DNA from: Allorhizobium paknamense
GTDB taxonomy: Bacteria; Pseudomonadota; Alphaproteobacteria; Rhizobiales; Rhizobiaceae
Length of the DNA stretch: 64,000 bases
NCBI RefSeq assembly: GCF_030815125.1
Contig: NZ_JAUSWH010000013.1
Span: 62,001 to 126,000, forward strand
Direction of reading: 5' to 3'
Made by a program: the position numbers and the translations under genes. Under the pieces are notes generated by a model. That model did not search any database and was not told where the DNA came from. It saw nothing but the letters and a program-made list of their open reading frames with translations. The stretch's first letter is position 1. Each line of letters begins with the position of its first letter. Below are positions 17,026-25,552 of the stretch, in pieces.

Positions 17026-18243
17026 ATGGAAGAGTTTCATAAAGTCCGGCGTTTGCCGCCCTACGTTTTCGAACAGGTCAACCGTTTGAAAGCCAGCGCG
17101 CGAGCCGCGGGCGCGGACATCATCGACCTCGGAATGGGCAATCCCGATCTTCCCACCCCGCAGGGCGTGGTGGACAAGCTGTGCGAAGTGGTTCAGGACC
17201 CGCGCACCCACCGCTATTCGTCCTCCAAGGGCATTCCCGGCCTGCGCCGCGCCCAGGCCGCCTATTATGCACGCCGCTTCAACGTGAAGCTCAACCCGGA
17301 TACGCAGGTCGTCGCGACGCTGGGCTCCAAGGAAGGCTTCGCCAACATGGCGCAGGCTATCACCGCGCCGGGCGATGTCATTCTGTGCCCCGATCCTACT
17401 TATCCGATCCACGCCTTCGGCTTCCTGATGACGGGCGGCGTCATCCGCTCCATCCCCATTGAGCCGGATGAAACCTTCTTCCCGCCGCTGGAGCGGGCCG
17501 TGCGCCATTCCATCCCCAAGCCGCTGGCGCTGATCATCAACTATCCGTCCAATCCGACGGCGCGCGTTGCCTCGCTGGATTTCTACAAGGACGTGATTGC
17601 CTTCGCCAAGAAGCACGACCTGATCGTGCTCTCCGACCTTGCCTATTCGGAAATCTATTTCGACGGCAACCCGCCGCCTTCCGTGCTGGAAGTGCCGGGC
17701 GCCATGGATGTGGCGGTGGAGTTCACCTCCATGTCGAAGACCTTCTCCATGCCGGGCTGGCGCATGGGCTTTGCCGTTGGCAATGAGCGGCTGATCGCGG
17801 CGCTGGCGCGCGTCAAGTCCTACCTCGATTACGGCGCCTTCACGCCTATCCAGGTGGCCGCCACCCATGCGCTGAACGGCGACGGTTCGGATATTGCCGA
17901 AGTGCGCAATGTCTATCGCCGCCGCCGTGACGTGCTGGTGGAAAGCTTCGGCAAGGCCGGTTTCGAGGTGCCGCCGCCGGCAGCCACCATGTTTGCCTGG
18001 GCGCGGATTCCGGAAAAATTCCGTCATCTCGGTTCGCTGGAATTCTCCAAGCTGCTGGTGGAAAAGGCCGATGTGGCGGTTGCTCCCGGCATCGGCTTCG
18101 GCGAGCAGGGCGATGAATATGTGCGCATCGCGCTTGTTGAAAACGAGCACCGCATCCGCCAGGCAGCGCGCAATCTCAAGCGCTTCCTTTCCACAGCGGA
18201 TGACACGCTGCACAATGTCATCTCGCTCAACGCCCATCGTTGA
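17026..18243 (+). CDS. Aminotransferase, AlaC/LL-DAP-aminotransferase-like
   Basis: A 405-residue fold-type I aminotransferase. IIDLGMGNPDLPTP near residue 33, INYPSNPTARVA near 170, LSDLAYSEIYFDG and the PLP lysine in SMSKTFSMPGWRMGF near 240 are present. This subfamily includes glutamate-pyruvate aminotransferase AlaC and proteins annotated as LL-diaminopimelate aminotransferase; the exact substrate is not proven. It is followed by hom, with a terminator between them, so the two are separate transcripts or attenuated. The ATG at 17026 follows GAGGTCTGAG. Confidence 0.9.
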   Translation: MEEFHKVRRLPPYVFEQVNRLKASARAAGADIIDLGMGNPDLPTPQGVVDKLCEVVQDPRTHRYSSSKGIPGLRRAQAAYYARRFNVKLNPDTQVVATLGSKEGFANMAQAITAPGDVILCPDPTYPIHAFGFLMTGGVIRSIPIEPDETFFPPLERAVRHSIPKPLALIINYPSNPTARVASLDFYKDVIAFAKKHDLIVLSDLAYSEIYFDGNPPPSVLEVPGAMDVAVEFTSMSKTFSMPGWRMGFAVGNERLIAALARVKSYLDYGAFTPIQVAATHALNGDGSDIAEVRNVYRRRRDVLVESFGKAGFEVPPPAATMFAWARIPEKFRHLGSLEFSKLLVEKADVAVAPGIGFGEQGDEYVRIALVENEHRIRQAARNLKRFLSTADDTLHNVISLNAHR

Positions 18244-18252
18244 TCTTCCCCC

Positions 18253-18279
18253 GGGCGGCCCCTTCGCGGCCGCCCTTTT
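18253..18279 (+). terminator. Rho-independent terminator
   Basis: GGGCGGCC (18253-18260) pairs with GGCCGCCC (18268-18275) and is followed by TTTT. It is 10 bases past the aminotransferase stop. Confidence 0.75.
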
Positions 18280-18314
18280 CCTATTGAAATTGCAAAGCAT
18301 ATCAGGATCGTTTC

Positions 18315-19637
18315 ATGGCTGATGCCCTTAAGATCGGCATTGCAGGTCTCGGCACCGTGGGTGCCTCACTGGCCCGCATCTTGCAAACGCGCGCCAATGC
18401 GCTGGCTGTTTCCTGCGGTCGCGCCATTACCATTCAGGCGGTCAGCGCCCGCGCCAAGGGCAAGGATCGCGGCTTCGATCTCACCGGCATCGCATGGTAT
18501 GATGACCCGGTCGAAATGGCGGAAAAAGCCGATATCGACGTTTTTATCGAGCTCATGGGCGGTGCCGAGGGCGCTGCGGCGGTATCCGTGCGCGCCGCCC
18601 TCAAGCGCGGCCTGCATGTGGTGACGGCCAACAAGGCGCTGCTGGCTGCCCATGGCGTGGAACTGGCAAAGCTTGCCGAGGAAAAAGGCCTGCTTCTGAA
18701 TTACGAAGCGGCGGTGGCAGGCGGGATTCCGGTGATCAAGACCCTGCGCGAATCGCTGACCGGCAATCATTTTTCCCGCCTCTACGGGATCATGAACGGC
18801 ACCTGCAATTACATCCTGACGCGGATGGAAAAGGAGGGCCTGAGCTTTGCCGATTGCCTGAAGGAGGCGCAGCGGCTCGGCTATGCCGAAGCCGATCCGA
18901 CCTTCGACATCGAGGGCAATGATACTGCGCACAAGCTCTCTATCCTGACCACGCTGGCCTTTGGCAACCAGATTGCCGCCGATCAGATCTATCTGGAAGG
19001 CATCAGCAATATTTCCATCGATGACATTCATGCTGCCCGCGATCTCGGTTATCGCATCAAGCTGCTGGGCGTTGCACAGAAAACGGCAACCGGCATCGAG
19101 CAGCGGGTGCATCCCACCATGGTGCCGCTCGATTCGGTGATTGCCCAGGTGGATGGCGTGACCAATGCCGTGGCCATCGAATCGGATATTCTCGGTGAGT
19201 TGCTGATGGTCGGCCCCGGTGCCGGCGGCAATGCCACGGCCTCCGCCGTGTTGGGCGACGTGACCGATATCGCCAAGAGCCGTCCGGGCGCGCAGCAGGT
19301 GCCGGTGCTGGGCCGCCCGGCGCATCTGCTGGAGCCCTATGCCCAGGCCGAGATGACCCGCCACGAGGGCGGTTATTTCATCCGCCTGACCGTGGTGGAC
19401 CGCACAGGCGTCTTCGCCAGCATTGCCACGCAGATGGCCAATAACAACATTTCGCTCGAATCGATCGTCCAGCATTCCAAGACGCCTGCGGCGGGCGATC
19501 AGGCCAAGACCATCATCCTCGTCACCCACGCCACGATGGAAAGCGCCGTTCGCACGGCTGTCGCCGCGATCAAGGGTGAGGGCTATTTGCTGGGCGAGCC
19601 GCAGGTGATCCGGATCGAGCGACCGAAGACGGTATAA
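18315..19637 (+). CDS. hom: Homoserine dehydrogenase
   Basis: A 440-residue enzyme that reduces aspartate semialdehyde to homoserine (threonine/methionine pathway). NAD(P) motif GIAGLGTVGAS begins at residue 8. The catalytic region has GGIPVIKTLRESLTGN and GIMNGTCNYILT. A C-terminal ACT domain (about 360-430) suggests feedback control, normally by threonine. Length is that of the ACT-containing bacterial form. Its TAA stop is also the first triplet of repeat copy B. Confidence 0.95.
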   Translation: MADALKIGIAGLGTVGASLARILQTRANALAVSCGRAITIQAVSARAKGKDRGFDLTGIAWYDDPVEMAEKADIDVFIELMGGAEGAAAVSVRAALKRGLHVVTANKALLAAHGVELAKLAEEKGLLLNYEAAVAGGIPVIKTLRESLTGNHFSRLYGIMNGTCNYILTRMEKEGLSFADCLKEAQRLGYAEADPTFDIEGNDTAHKLSILTTLAFGNQIAADQIYLEGISNISIDDIHAARDLGYRIKLLGVAQKTATGIEQRVHPTMVPLDSVIAQVDGVTNAVAIESDILGELLMVGPGAGGNATASAVLGDVTDIAKSRPGAQQVPVLGRPAHLLEPYAQAEMTRHEGGYFIRLTVVDRTGVFASIATQMANNNISLESIVQHSKTPAAGDQAKTIILVTHATMESAVRTAVAAIKGEGYLLGEPQVIRIERPKTV

Positions 19638-19758
19638 TACCAAGGCTCGAAGATGCGTGAGCCTCCTCGCCTGGAAGGATTTCGAATATGTCAACGGCGT
19701 CCGGGGCTTGAGATATTCGTAAAAAGACATGCCAAGGGTTATTTTCAGTGACCCTTGG
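19635..19758 (+). repeat. Two-hairpin intergenic repeat, copy B
   Basis: This aligns with copy A (7504-7630 on the minus strand), starting at the TAA stop of hom: TAATACCAAGGCTCGAAGATG against TGATACCAAAGCTCGAAGATG in A. Hairpin 1 has arms at 19683-19694 and 19708-19719 (12 bp, one mismatch). Hairpin 2 has arms CCAAGGGT and ACCCTTGG (19732-19739, 19751-19758) around TATTTTCAGTG. The hairpins could terminate hom before recJ. Confidence 0.75.
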
Positions 19759-19817
19759 TCTAAGCCCTCTGCCGGGCGGTCTTGCTTTTCGCCGTCTGGT
19801 TCAACATATGCAAGGAT

Positions 19818-21623
19818 ATGCCGGAACAACTCGCCGATCCCGTTGAACGTGCCTTTTTGAACGTCGAAGCTTCGGCTTCCGGCCAGCGCTGGATGTCGCG
19901 GCTCGATCAGGCGGGGCTGAACCGGGCGCTGGCCATGTCGCAGTCCAAAGGCATTCCGGAACTGGTGGCGCGGGTTCTGGCAGGACGTGGCGTTGGCGTC
20001 CACGAGGCGGAAGCCTTTCTCGATCCCACCATCCGCAGCCTGATGCCGGACCCCTCAACGCTGACCGATTGCGATGCCGCAGCCGCGCGGCTGGTGGCGG
20101 CCATTGACCGACGGGAATCGGTGGCCATCTTCGGCGATTATGACGTTGACGGTGCGTCTTCATCGGCGCTGCTTTACCGGTTTCTCCGCCATTTCGGCGT
20201 GGAGAGTGAAATCTATATTCCGGACAGGATTTTCGAAGGCTATGGGCCAAATGCCAATGCCATCGGCCAGTTGATCGAGCGGGGCGCCAATCTCATCGTC
20301 ACGGTGGATTGCGGCTCTACCAGCCATGATGCGCTGGCCGAGGCGGCACGGCGCGGCATCGATGTGGTGGTGATCGATCACCACCAGATGAGCCATGAGA
20401 TGCCAGTGTGCCGGGCGCTGGTCAATCCGAACAGGCCTGACGATCTGTCAGGGCAGGGCCATCTCTGCGCGGCGGGGGTGGTATTTCTGGTGCTGGTGGC
20501 GACACAGCGGCTGCTGCGGCAGAAGGGGCATGCCGCGGCACGCTCTCTCGACCTGCTCGCCTGGCTCGATCTGGTGGCGCTCGCCACCGTCTGCGATGTC
20601 GTGCCGCTGAAGGGGCTCAATCGCGCCTATGTCGTGAAAGGGCTGATTGCCGCCCGTCATCAGCAGAATGCCGGGCTTGCGGCACTGCTGCGTGTGGCGG
20701 GGATCGGCGGACCGGTCACGCCTTATCATTTTGGTTTTCTGGTCGGACCACGAATCAATGCCGGTGGCCGAATCGGTGACGCTGCGCTGGGTAGCCGGCT
20801 GCTGACGCTGGACGATGCACCGCAGGCCGAAGAAATCGCCCAGCAACTGGATGATCTTAACCGCCAGCGTCAGGCCATGGAGGCGCAAATGCTGGCCGAG
20901 GCCGAGGCTGAGGCCATGGCTGAGTATGGCACGGGTGAGCGCGCCTCTGTCATCGTTACGGCGCGGGAAGGGTGGCATCCGGGCATCGTCGGCCTGTTGG
21001 CGGCAAGGCTTAAGGAACGTTTCCAACGTCCCGCCTTCGCCATTGCCTTCGATCCAACGGGCAAGGGAACAGGCTCTGGCCGCTCGATCAACGGCTTCGA
21101 TATGGGCAAAATGGTGCGCGCTGCCGTCGAATCGGGCCTTCTGGTCAAGGGCGGCGGTCACGCCATGGCGGCGGGCTTGACGGTGGAGCGCGGCAATCTC
21201 GGCAGGCTACGCAGCTTCTTTGAGGAGCAGGCCAGCGAGAAAGTCATGGCGCTGGCCGCGAACCGCGCCCTGAAGATCGATGGCGCGGTAGGCGCATCGG
21301 GCGCGACGCTGGACCTGATCGATCTTCTGGAGACCGCAGGCCCCTATGGCTCCGGCCATCCGCAGCCGATTTTTGCGGTTCCCGCCCATCGTATTCGCGA
21401 TTCGCGGCTGATCGGCACGGCGCATGTGAAGGTGACACTGGAAGCCATGGATGGCGCGCGCCTCGATGGCATTGCGTTTCGCGCCAAGGATACCCCGCTG
21501 GGTGACCTTCTCTTGTCGCGGCGCGGTGAAAGCGTGCATGTGGCAGGCTGCCTGAGCGCGGAATTGTGGCAAGGCACACGGCGCATCCAGATCCGTATTC
21601 TGGACGCTGCTCCCGGCTTCTGA
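19818..21623 (+). CDS. recJ: Single-stranded-DNA-specific exonuclease RecJ
   Basis: A 601-residue DHH-family 5'-3' exonuclease used in recombination and mismatch repair. IFGDYDVDGASSSALL (motif I), TVDCGSTSHD (II), VVVIDHHQMSHE (DHH, III), ATVCDVVPL (IV), GPRINAGGRIGDA, and the DHHA1 motif GGGHAMAAGLTV are all present, with a C-terminal OB-like domain. The start at 19818 (MPEQLADP) has AAGGA close upstream; a TTG at 19782 is in frame but less likely. Length fits the family (570-610). Confidence 0.95.
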   Translation: MPEQLADPVERAFLNVEASASGQRWMSRLDQAGLNRALAMSQSKGIPELVARVLAGRGVGVHEAEAFLDPTIRSLMPDPSTLTDCDAAAARLVAAIDRRESVAIFGDYDVDGASSSALLYRFLRHFGVESEIYIPDRIFEGYGPNANAIGQLIERGANLIVTVDCGSTSHDALAEAARRGIDVVVIDHHQMSHEMPVCRALVNPNRPDDLSGQGHLCAAGVVFLVLVATQRLLRQKGHAAARSLDLLAWLDLVALATVCDVVPLKGLNRAYVVKGLIAARHQQNAGLAALLRVAGIGGPVTPYHFGFLVGPRINAGGRIGDAALGSRLLTLDDAPQAEEIAQQLDDLNRQRQAMEAQMLAEAEAEAMAEYGTGERASVIVTAREGWHPGIVGLLAARLKERFQRPAFAIAFDPTGKGTGSGRSINGFDMGKMVRAAVESGLLVKGGGHAMAAGLTVERGNLGRLRSFFEEQASEKVMALAANRALKIDGAVGASGATLDLIDLLETAGPYGSGHPQPIFAVPAHRIRDSRLIGTAHVKVTLEAMDGARLDGIAFRAKDTPLGDLLLSRRGESVHVAGCLSAELWQGTRRIQIRILDAAPGF

Positions 21624-21702
21624 ACGAGCAGAATGACGCGTAACCGCGCCTGTCCGGCAGGCCAGTGTTATAAAGGATCAATCCAGTCGGAGAAGGAAGC
21701 AG

Positions 21703-21777
21703 TGGCACGCCCTAGGGGAGTCGAACCCCTCTTTTCAGAATGAAAATCTGACGTCCTAACCGATAGACGAAGGGCGC
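21703..21777 (-). tRNA. tRNA-Glu (UUC), copy 1
   Basis: Reads GCGCCCUUCGUCUA... on the minus strand. It has a UCAGA-UUUUCAU-UCUGA anticodon arm (anticodon UUC), T arm GGGGUUCGACUCCCC, and encoded CCA. Acceptor pair 1:72 is G-U. The coding sequence is identical to the copies at 21960 and 22187. Confidence 0.97.
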
Positions 21778-21959
21778 GTGCTTTGAGGCCGCTTATAGGC
21801 AGAGGATGTGACTCGCGCAAGCAAAAAGATGAGGTTTTTCCACAGGCTCATGGATTTTTTTCAGGCTCTGCGTGAAGGCAGTGAACACCACGCGTCACCC
21901 AAAGCGTCCGCATTGCTTCTGAAAGTTTCCAAGATTGCTATTTTGGGAAAGGCAGGCAG

Positions 21960-22034
21960 TGGCACGCCCTAGGGGAGTCGAACCCCTCTTTTCAGAATGA
22001 AAATCTGACGTCCTAACCGATAGACGAAGGGCGC
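21960..22034 (-). tRNA. tRNA-Glu (UUC), copy 2
   Basis: Identical over 75 bases to copy 1, with anticodon UUC and encoded CCA. 182 bp separate it from copy 1; apart from a few bases next to the tRNA ends, the flanks are not alike. Confidence 0.97.
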
Positions 22035-22186
22035 GTGCTGCGTGGCGCTCTCATAGTCGTAACCGGCTTGGCCTGCAAGCAGAAAATGACAATGCTGGAA
22101 TTTTTTTTGGAGGCGTTCTCAGACCACTTCAATGGTCGCAAAAGGCTCGCTGAAAAGCCACTCAGTTTCGAAGTGATGGAGAGAAA

Positions 22187-22261
22187 TGGCACGCCCTAGG
22201 GGAGTCGAACCCCTCTTTTCAGAATGAAAATCTGACGTCCTAACCGATAGACGAAGGGCGC
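22187..22261 (-). tRNA. tRNA-Glu (UUC), copy 3
   Basis: Identical to the other two tRNA-Glu genes, and the most promoter-proximal if they are cotranscribed leftward. 152 bp separate it from copy 2. Confidence 0.97.
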
Positions 22262-22393
22262 GTGGTGGCGCCCTTATAGTCAGCCGTTTTTTTCAAGGCA
22301 AGCGCGCTCAGACAAAATTTTACGGAAAAATGACAGGGCCTTGTATTGCCTTGGTTTCTGGTCCCAGTCAGCCCTGGGAAGGAACGCCAAGCC

Positions 22394-23209
22394 TCAGTTT
22401 TTGCGGAATTTAGCCAGGAATTTCTTGAGGAATCCGTCCTTGGTCATGGATTGCTGCTTCGGATCGCCCTCGATCTGCTCCATCTGGCTCACGCCGCCGG
22501 AATTGGCTTGAGCCTTCATGGCGGCTGGCATGGTCGCCTGCAATTGCGCCGGCACGCCCTCGCTCATCGGTTGGCCCTGCTGGTATTGCTGCAGCACAGC
22601 CTGTTGCTTGGGGCGGACCGCCTGACGGGCCTTATGCGGATCAGGTGCGAGACCAGCCTGAATCTCCGCCTTGGTAGGAGCGCGCATGGGCTGCTGAACA
22701 GGTTGCTGTGCCGGAACCATCGCCGTTTCCGGCCTCATCTGCGGATTTTGGGTCTGCACCGGCTGTGCCGGCGGCGACTGCACGCTGAAAACGCTTGCGA
22801 CAGTGGCCTGAAAACGTCGAGTCGGCATGTTTTGCGGCACGATGCTGGAATTGGCCGCATCGGCCTCGGTCGGCGCTGCGGCATGCGGGGTAGAAACCGG
22901 CGCGGCGTCGCTTTGCACATTGGCAGCCAGATTTTCAGCCACCTCGGCAGGCAGAACCACGGGCTTTGCCGGTTTCTGCTGCGCGGTTTTAGGTGCCGCA
23001 GAGACGTAAGGGTCGCGATAGGGCTGTTTCAAGCCAGAGGCTGGTTTGGCGGCAGGGGTGTTTGCGGCCACTGCATCAGCGTCCCCAATAGCGCCCTGTT
23101 CCAGGGGCGGCAATTCGGCCTTTTGGGTGGTGCAGCCCGCCAGAACGGCGGTGGTTGCCAGAAGAAGTGCGGGCGCGATCCGGCCCTTTGCCTTGGTTTT
23201 CGACGTCAT
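22394..23209 (-). CDS. Pro/Gln/Ala-rich lipoprotein, unknown function
   Basis: A 271-residue predicted lipoprotein. The basic n-region (KTKAKGR), hydrophobic stretch and lipobox VLAGC place the lipidated Cys near residue 26. The rest is low-complexity, rich in Pro, Gln and Ala (VPAQQPVQQPMRAP), predicted disordered, and ends in a basic tail (GFLKKFLAKFRKN). I recognise no domain. The composition suggests an envelope-tethered linker rather than an enzyme. It lies between the tRNA-Glu cluster and gloA on the same strand. Confidence 0.75.
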   Translation of the reverse strand: MTSKTKAKGRIAPALLLATTAVLAGCTTQKAELPPLEQGAIGDADAVAANTPAAKPASGLKQPYRDPYVSAAPKTAQQKPAKPVVLPAEVAENLAANVQSDAAPVSTPHAAAPTEADAANSSIVPQNMPTRRFQATVASVFSVQSPPAQPVQTQNPQMRPETAMVPAQQPVQQPMRAPTKAEIQAGLAPDPHKARQAVRPKQQAVLQQYQQGQPMSEGVPAQLQATMPAAMKAQANSGGVSQMEQIEGDPKQQSMTKDGFLKKFLAKFRKN

Positions 23210-23328
23210 GTCCTATCCCATCCAAGCGTATCGGTCGCGGCGCTTGCCGGACCGGGCGGGTGTTTCATGACGCCGAGTGTGCCGGCGCAAGCTTGCGCCA
23301 GGCCGGTTTTCAAAGGGGGTGGTCTGTT

Positions 23329-23769
23329 TTACCAGCTGCCGGTGTTCGGCATGGAGCTCCACGGCTCGGCGGCGGGCAGGGCCTCGCCCTTTTGCAGGAT
23401 TTCGATGGAAATACCATCCGGTGACTTCACAAAGGCCATGTGGCCGTCGCGCGGCGGGCGGTTGATGGTGACGCCGTTGTCGTGCAGCTTCTGGCAGAAG
23501 GCGTAGATATCATCCACCTCATAGGCCAGATGGCCGAAATTGCGCCCGCCCGTATAGGATTCCGGATCCCAGTTGTAGGTGAGTTCGAGGCAGGGGGCCT
23601 TGTTGTTCTGTGCGGCTTCGACATCTTCGTCGGCGGCCAGGAAGATCAGCGTAAAGCGGCCTTTCTCGTTTTCGATTCGGCGAACTTCGCGCATGCCCAT
23701 CAGCGTGCAGTAGAAATTCAGCGAAGCATCGACATCGGTAACGCGAACCATGGTGTGCAGATAGCGCAT
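23329..23769 (-). CDS. gloA: Lactoylglutathione lyase (glyoxalase I, VOC family)
   Basis: A 146-residue VOC-fold metalloenzyme that converts the methylglyoxal-glutathione hemithioacetal to lactoylglutathione. Metal ligands can be placed in YLHTMVRVTD (His5), LELTYNW (Glu), FGHLAYEVDD (His) and ISIEILQKGE (Glu). RVTDVDASLNFYCTLMGM is the typical N-terminal betaalphabeta unit. The start at 23769 has GAGGAG at good spacing; an in-frame upstream extension lacks family similarity. The C-terminal ~10 residues (AAEPWSSMPNTGSW) are a common tail in this subfamily. Confidence 0.93.
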   Translation of the reverse strand: MRYLHTMVRVTDVDASLNFYCTLMGMREVRRIENEKGRFTLIFLAADEDVEAAQNNKAPCLELTYNWDPESYTGGRNFGHLAYEVDDIYAFCQKLHDNGVTINRPPRDGHMAFVKSPDGISIEILQKGEALPAAEPWSSMPNTGSW

Positions 23770-24028
23770 TGGGGTCTCCTCTTTTGCCGACAGGATATGC
23801 ATCTCTCCGGCCTCGTCTTCAAGGTGCCACGGTTTCGCCGTCTCGATCCGGTATTCATCCTGTTCAGGGTTCTGGCGGCGCGGATCAGCCTCGAACAAGC
23901 TCCATCAGCGAAAACCATGTCGAATAACTGAAACTGGGGCTTGCGCATCAGGGTTAACGGAATGTTAATCTAGGTTTCGGGAATCAGTGTAGCGGTATCC
24001 TTTTGGCGTGGTCGAGGGGCGACGGAAA

Positions 24029-24610
24029 ATGGTGGATAGATTTTCATCGAAAGGCCTCGTGGAAATAACCGGGCTTGCGGATGAGCAGCCCATGGACCTC
24101 ATTGAGATCACGGGCGTGGTGAAGTGGTTTGACGTGGCCAAGGGTTTTGGCTTCATCGTGCCCGATAATGGCATGCAGGATGTGCTGTTGCATGTCACCT
24201 GCCTGCGGCGTGACGGTTACCAGACCATTCTGGAGGGCACGCGTATCGTTGCCCTGGTGCATAAACGGGACCGGGGTTACCAGGCGTTCCGCGTGCTGTC
24301 CATGGACCAGTCCACGGCGGTGCATCCGTCGCAGTTGCCGCCTGTGCGCACCCATGTGCAGGTGACGCCTTCGAGCGGGCTTGAGCGGGTTCTGGTCAAG
24401 TGGTTCAACCGCACCAAGGGCTTTGGCTTCCTGACGCGCGGCGAGGGGACCGAAGACATCTTCGTTCATATGGAAACGCTTCGGCGCTTTGGCCTCACCG
24501 AATTGCGGCCCGGCCAGACTGTTCTGGTTCGTTTTGGCGAAGGGGAAAAAGGCCTTATGGCCGCCGAAATTCACCCTGATAATCCGGTGCCTTATGGACG
24601 CCCCCACTGA
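24029..24610 (+). CDS. Double cold-shock-domain protein
   Basis: A 193-residue protein with two cold-shock domains. CSD1 has GVVKWFDVAKGFGFIVPDNG and CSD2 has VLVKWFNRTKGFGFLTRG. RNP1 (KGFGF) is present in both. RNP2 is altered: VLLHV in the first domain, IFVHM in the second. Such two-domain proteins are common in Rhizobiales and are expected to bind RNA or single-stranded DNA. The start at 24029 has GAGGGG 9-10 bases upstream; GTG 24008 is an alternative. It is followed 9 bp later by the DUF192 gene. Confidence 0.9.
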   Translation: MVDRFSSKGLVEITGLADEQPMDLIEITGVVKWFDVAKGFGFIVPDNGMQDVLLHVTCLRRDGYQTILEGTRIVALVHKRDRGYQAFRVLSMDQSTAVHPSQLPPVRTHVQVTPSSGLERVLVKWFNRTKGFGFLTRGEGTEDIFVHMETLRRFGLTELRPGQTVLVRFGEGEKGLMAAEIHPDNPVPYGRPH

Positions 24611-24619
24611 GAGACCATC

Positions 24620-25087
24620 ATGACATCTCTTTCGAAAGGCGCCTTCGGGGCGCTTTTTTTCATATTGGCTTGTCTGAGCATTTCCGCGGCCTCTGCTGCC
24701 TTTAAAACAGGGCAGGCTATGATCCAGGATACGTCCGGTGGTCGGCATGTGTTGCAACTGGAATATGCGCTAAGCGCCTCCGAGCGGGCGCAGGGATTGA
24801 TGAACCGGAAGACGCTGCCCCCCGATCACGGCATGATCTTCGATTTCGGCGAAAGCCGCGAGGTGATGATGTGGATGAAGAACACACCGTTGCCGCTGGA
24901 TATGTTGTTTATCGATGAAAAGGGTGTCATCCGTCATATTGCCGCAAATACCACGCCTTTTTCGGAGGATATTATTCCTTCATCAGGAAGTGTGCGCTAT
25001 GTCATTGAACTGAATGGCGGTCGTGCTGCGGCTTTGGGCATTCAGCCCGGAAGCCGCGTGGTGGAGGGCCTTGTGCCACCCCAGTAA
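24620..25087 (+). CDS. DUF192 family exported protein
   Basis: A 155-residue protein. The N-terminal signal (hydrophobic 8-25, cut near SAASAA) precedes a DUF192 domain with RAQGLMNRKTLPPDHGMIF and MMWMKNTPLPLDMLFID. DUF192 is a small beta-barrel of unknown function in many bacteria. A stem with T-run (24635-24660) lies inside codons 6-14, so transcripts from the upstream gene may stop here. Confidence 0.88.
   Translation: MTSLSKGAFGALFFILACLSISAASAAFKTGQAMIQDTSGGRHVLQLEYALSASERAQGLMNRKTLPPDHGMIFDFGESREVMMWMKNTPLPLDMLFIDEKGVIRHIAANTTPFSEDIIPSSGSVRYVIELNGGRAAALGIQPGSRVVEGLVPPQ
24635..24660 (+). terminator. Terminator-like hairpin inside the DUF192 gene start
   Basis: AAAGGCGCC (24635-24643) pairs with GGCGCTTTT (24649-24657) with one G-U, and the T-run continues to 24660. 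It has the form of a Rho-independent terminator for the cold-shock gene but lies in the coding sequence of the next gene. Confidence 0.55.
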
Positions 25088-25199
25088 ATGTCCGTGTTTG
25101 AAAAGCCGTCCACTTCATCCACGATAAGAGGTGAAGTGGTGGTTTTTTGCAGTTGCGATTGATGAGTGAACCGTGTATCTCGCTCTCATTCGACGGTAA

Positions 25200-25276
<77 letters not shown>

Positions 25277-25292
25277 CCGGCGAAAGCCTGTT

Positions 25293-25348
25293 TACTGCAT
25301 AATTTTCACCTTAAATCGGAATCGATTGAAGGTGAAAATTATGCAGTA
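25293..25348. repeat. Long palindrome, TGCATAATT family
   Basis: Arms 25293-25312 and 25329-25348 are perfectly complementary (20 bp). The loop can add 5 more pairs (AATCG/CGATT). A degenerate relative is at 38868-38914. It starts 16 bases after tRNA-Pro. Confidence 0.75.
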
Positions 25349-25359
25349 GTTTTAAAGTG

Positions 25360-25402
25360 TTACAGCGTCCTTTGTACGTTTGATAAAACGCACGGCGCTG
25401 TA
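25360..25402. repeat. Degenerate RIME-like palindrome
   Basis: TTACAGCG... pairs imperfectly with ...CGCACGGCGCTGTAA; the outer arms match the palindrome at 11681-11723. T- and A-rich RIME-like sequence follows to about 25470 but is too diverged for firm limits. Confidence 0.5.
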
Positions 25403-25552
25403 AGGTATGCCGACCAGAAGTTCTGAATGGATTTGTGAAACGGCGTGCTTTAAAACAAAGACGTAAAGCGTGTGATGCAGGTCTCGAAGATCGCTCTACG
25501 CTTCGATTGTCGCGGGGAGGCGGCCCCTCTTCGTTAATTGGGGAATGAAGGC

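Noticed and set aside
17011..18300. A 429-codon open frame antisense to the AlaC-like aminotransferase
   Set aside because: No recognisable domain; the sense gene has all PLP motifs.
18366..20003. A 545-codon open frame antisense to hom and the start of recJ
   Set aside because: Shadow of two well-defined genes; it crosses an intergenic repeat and has no ribosome site or family match.
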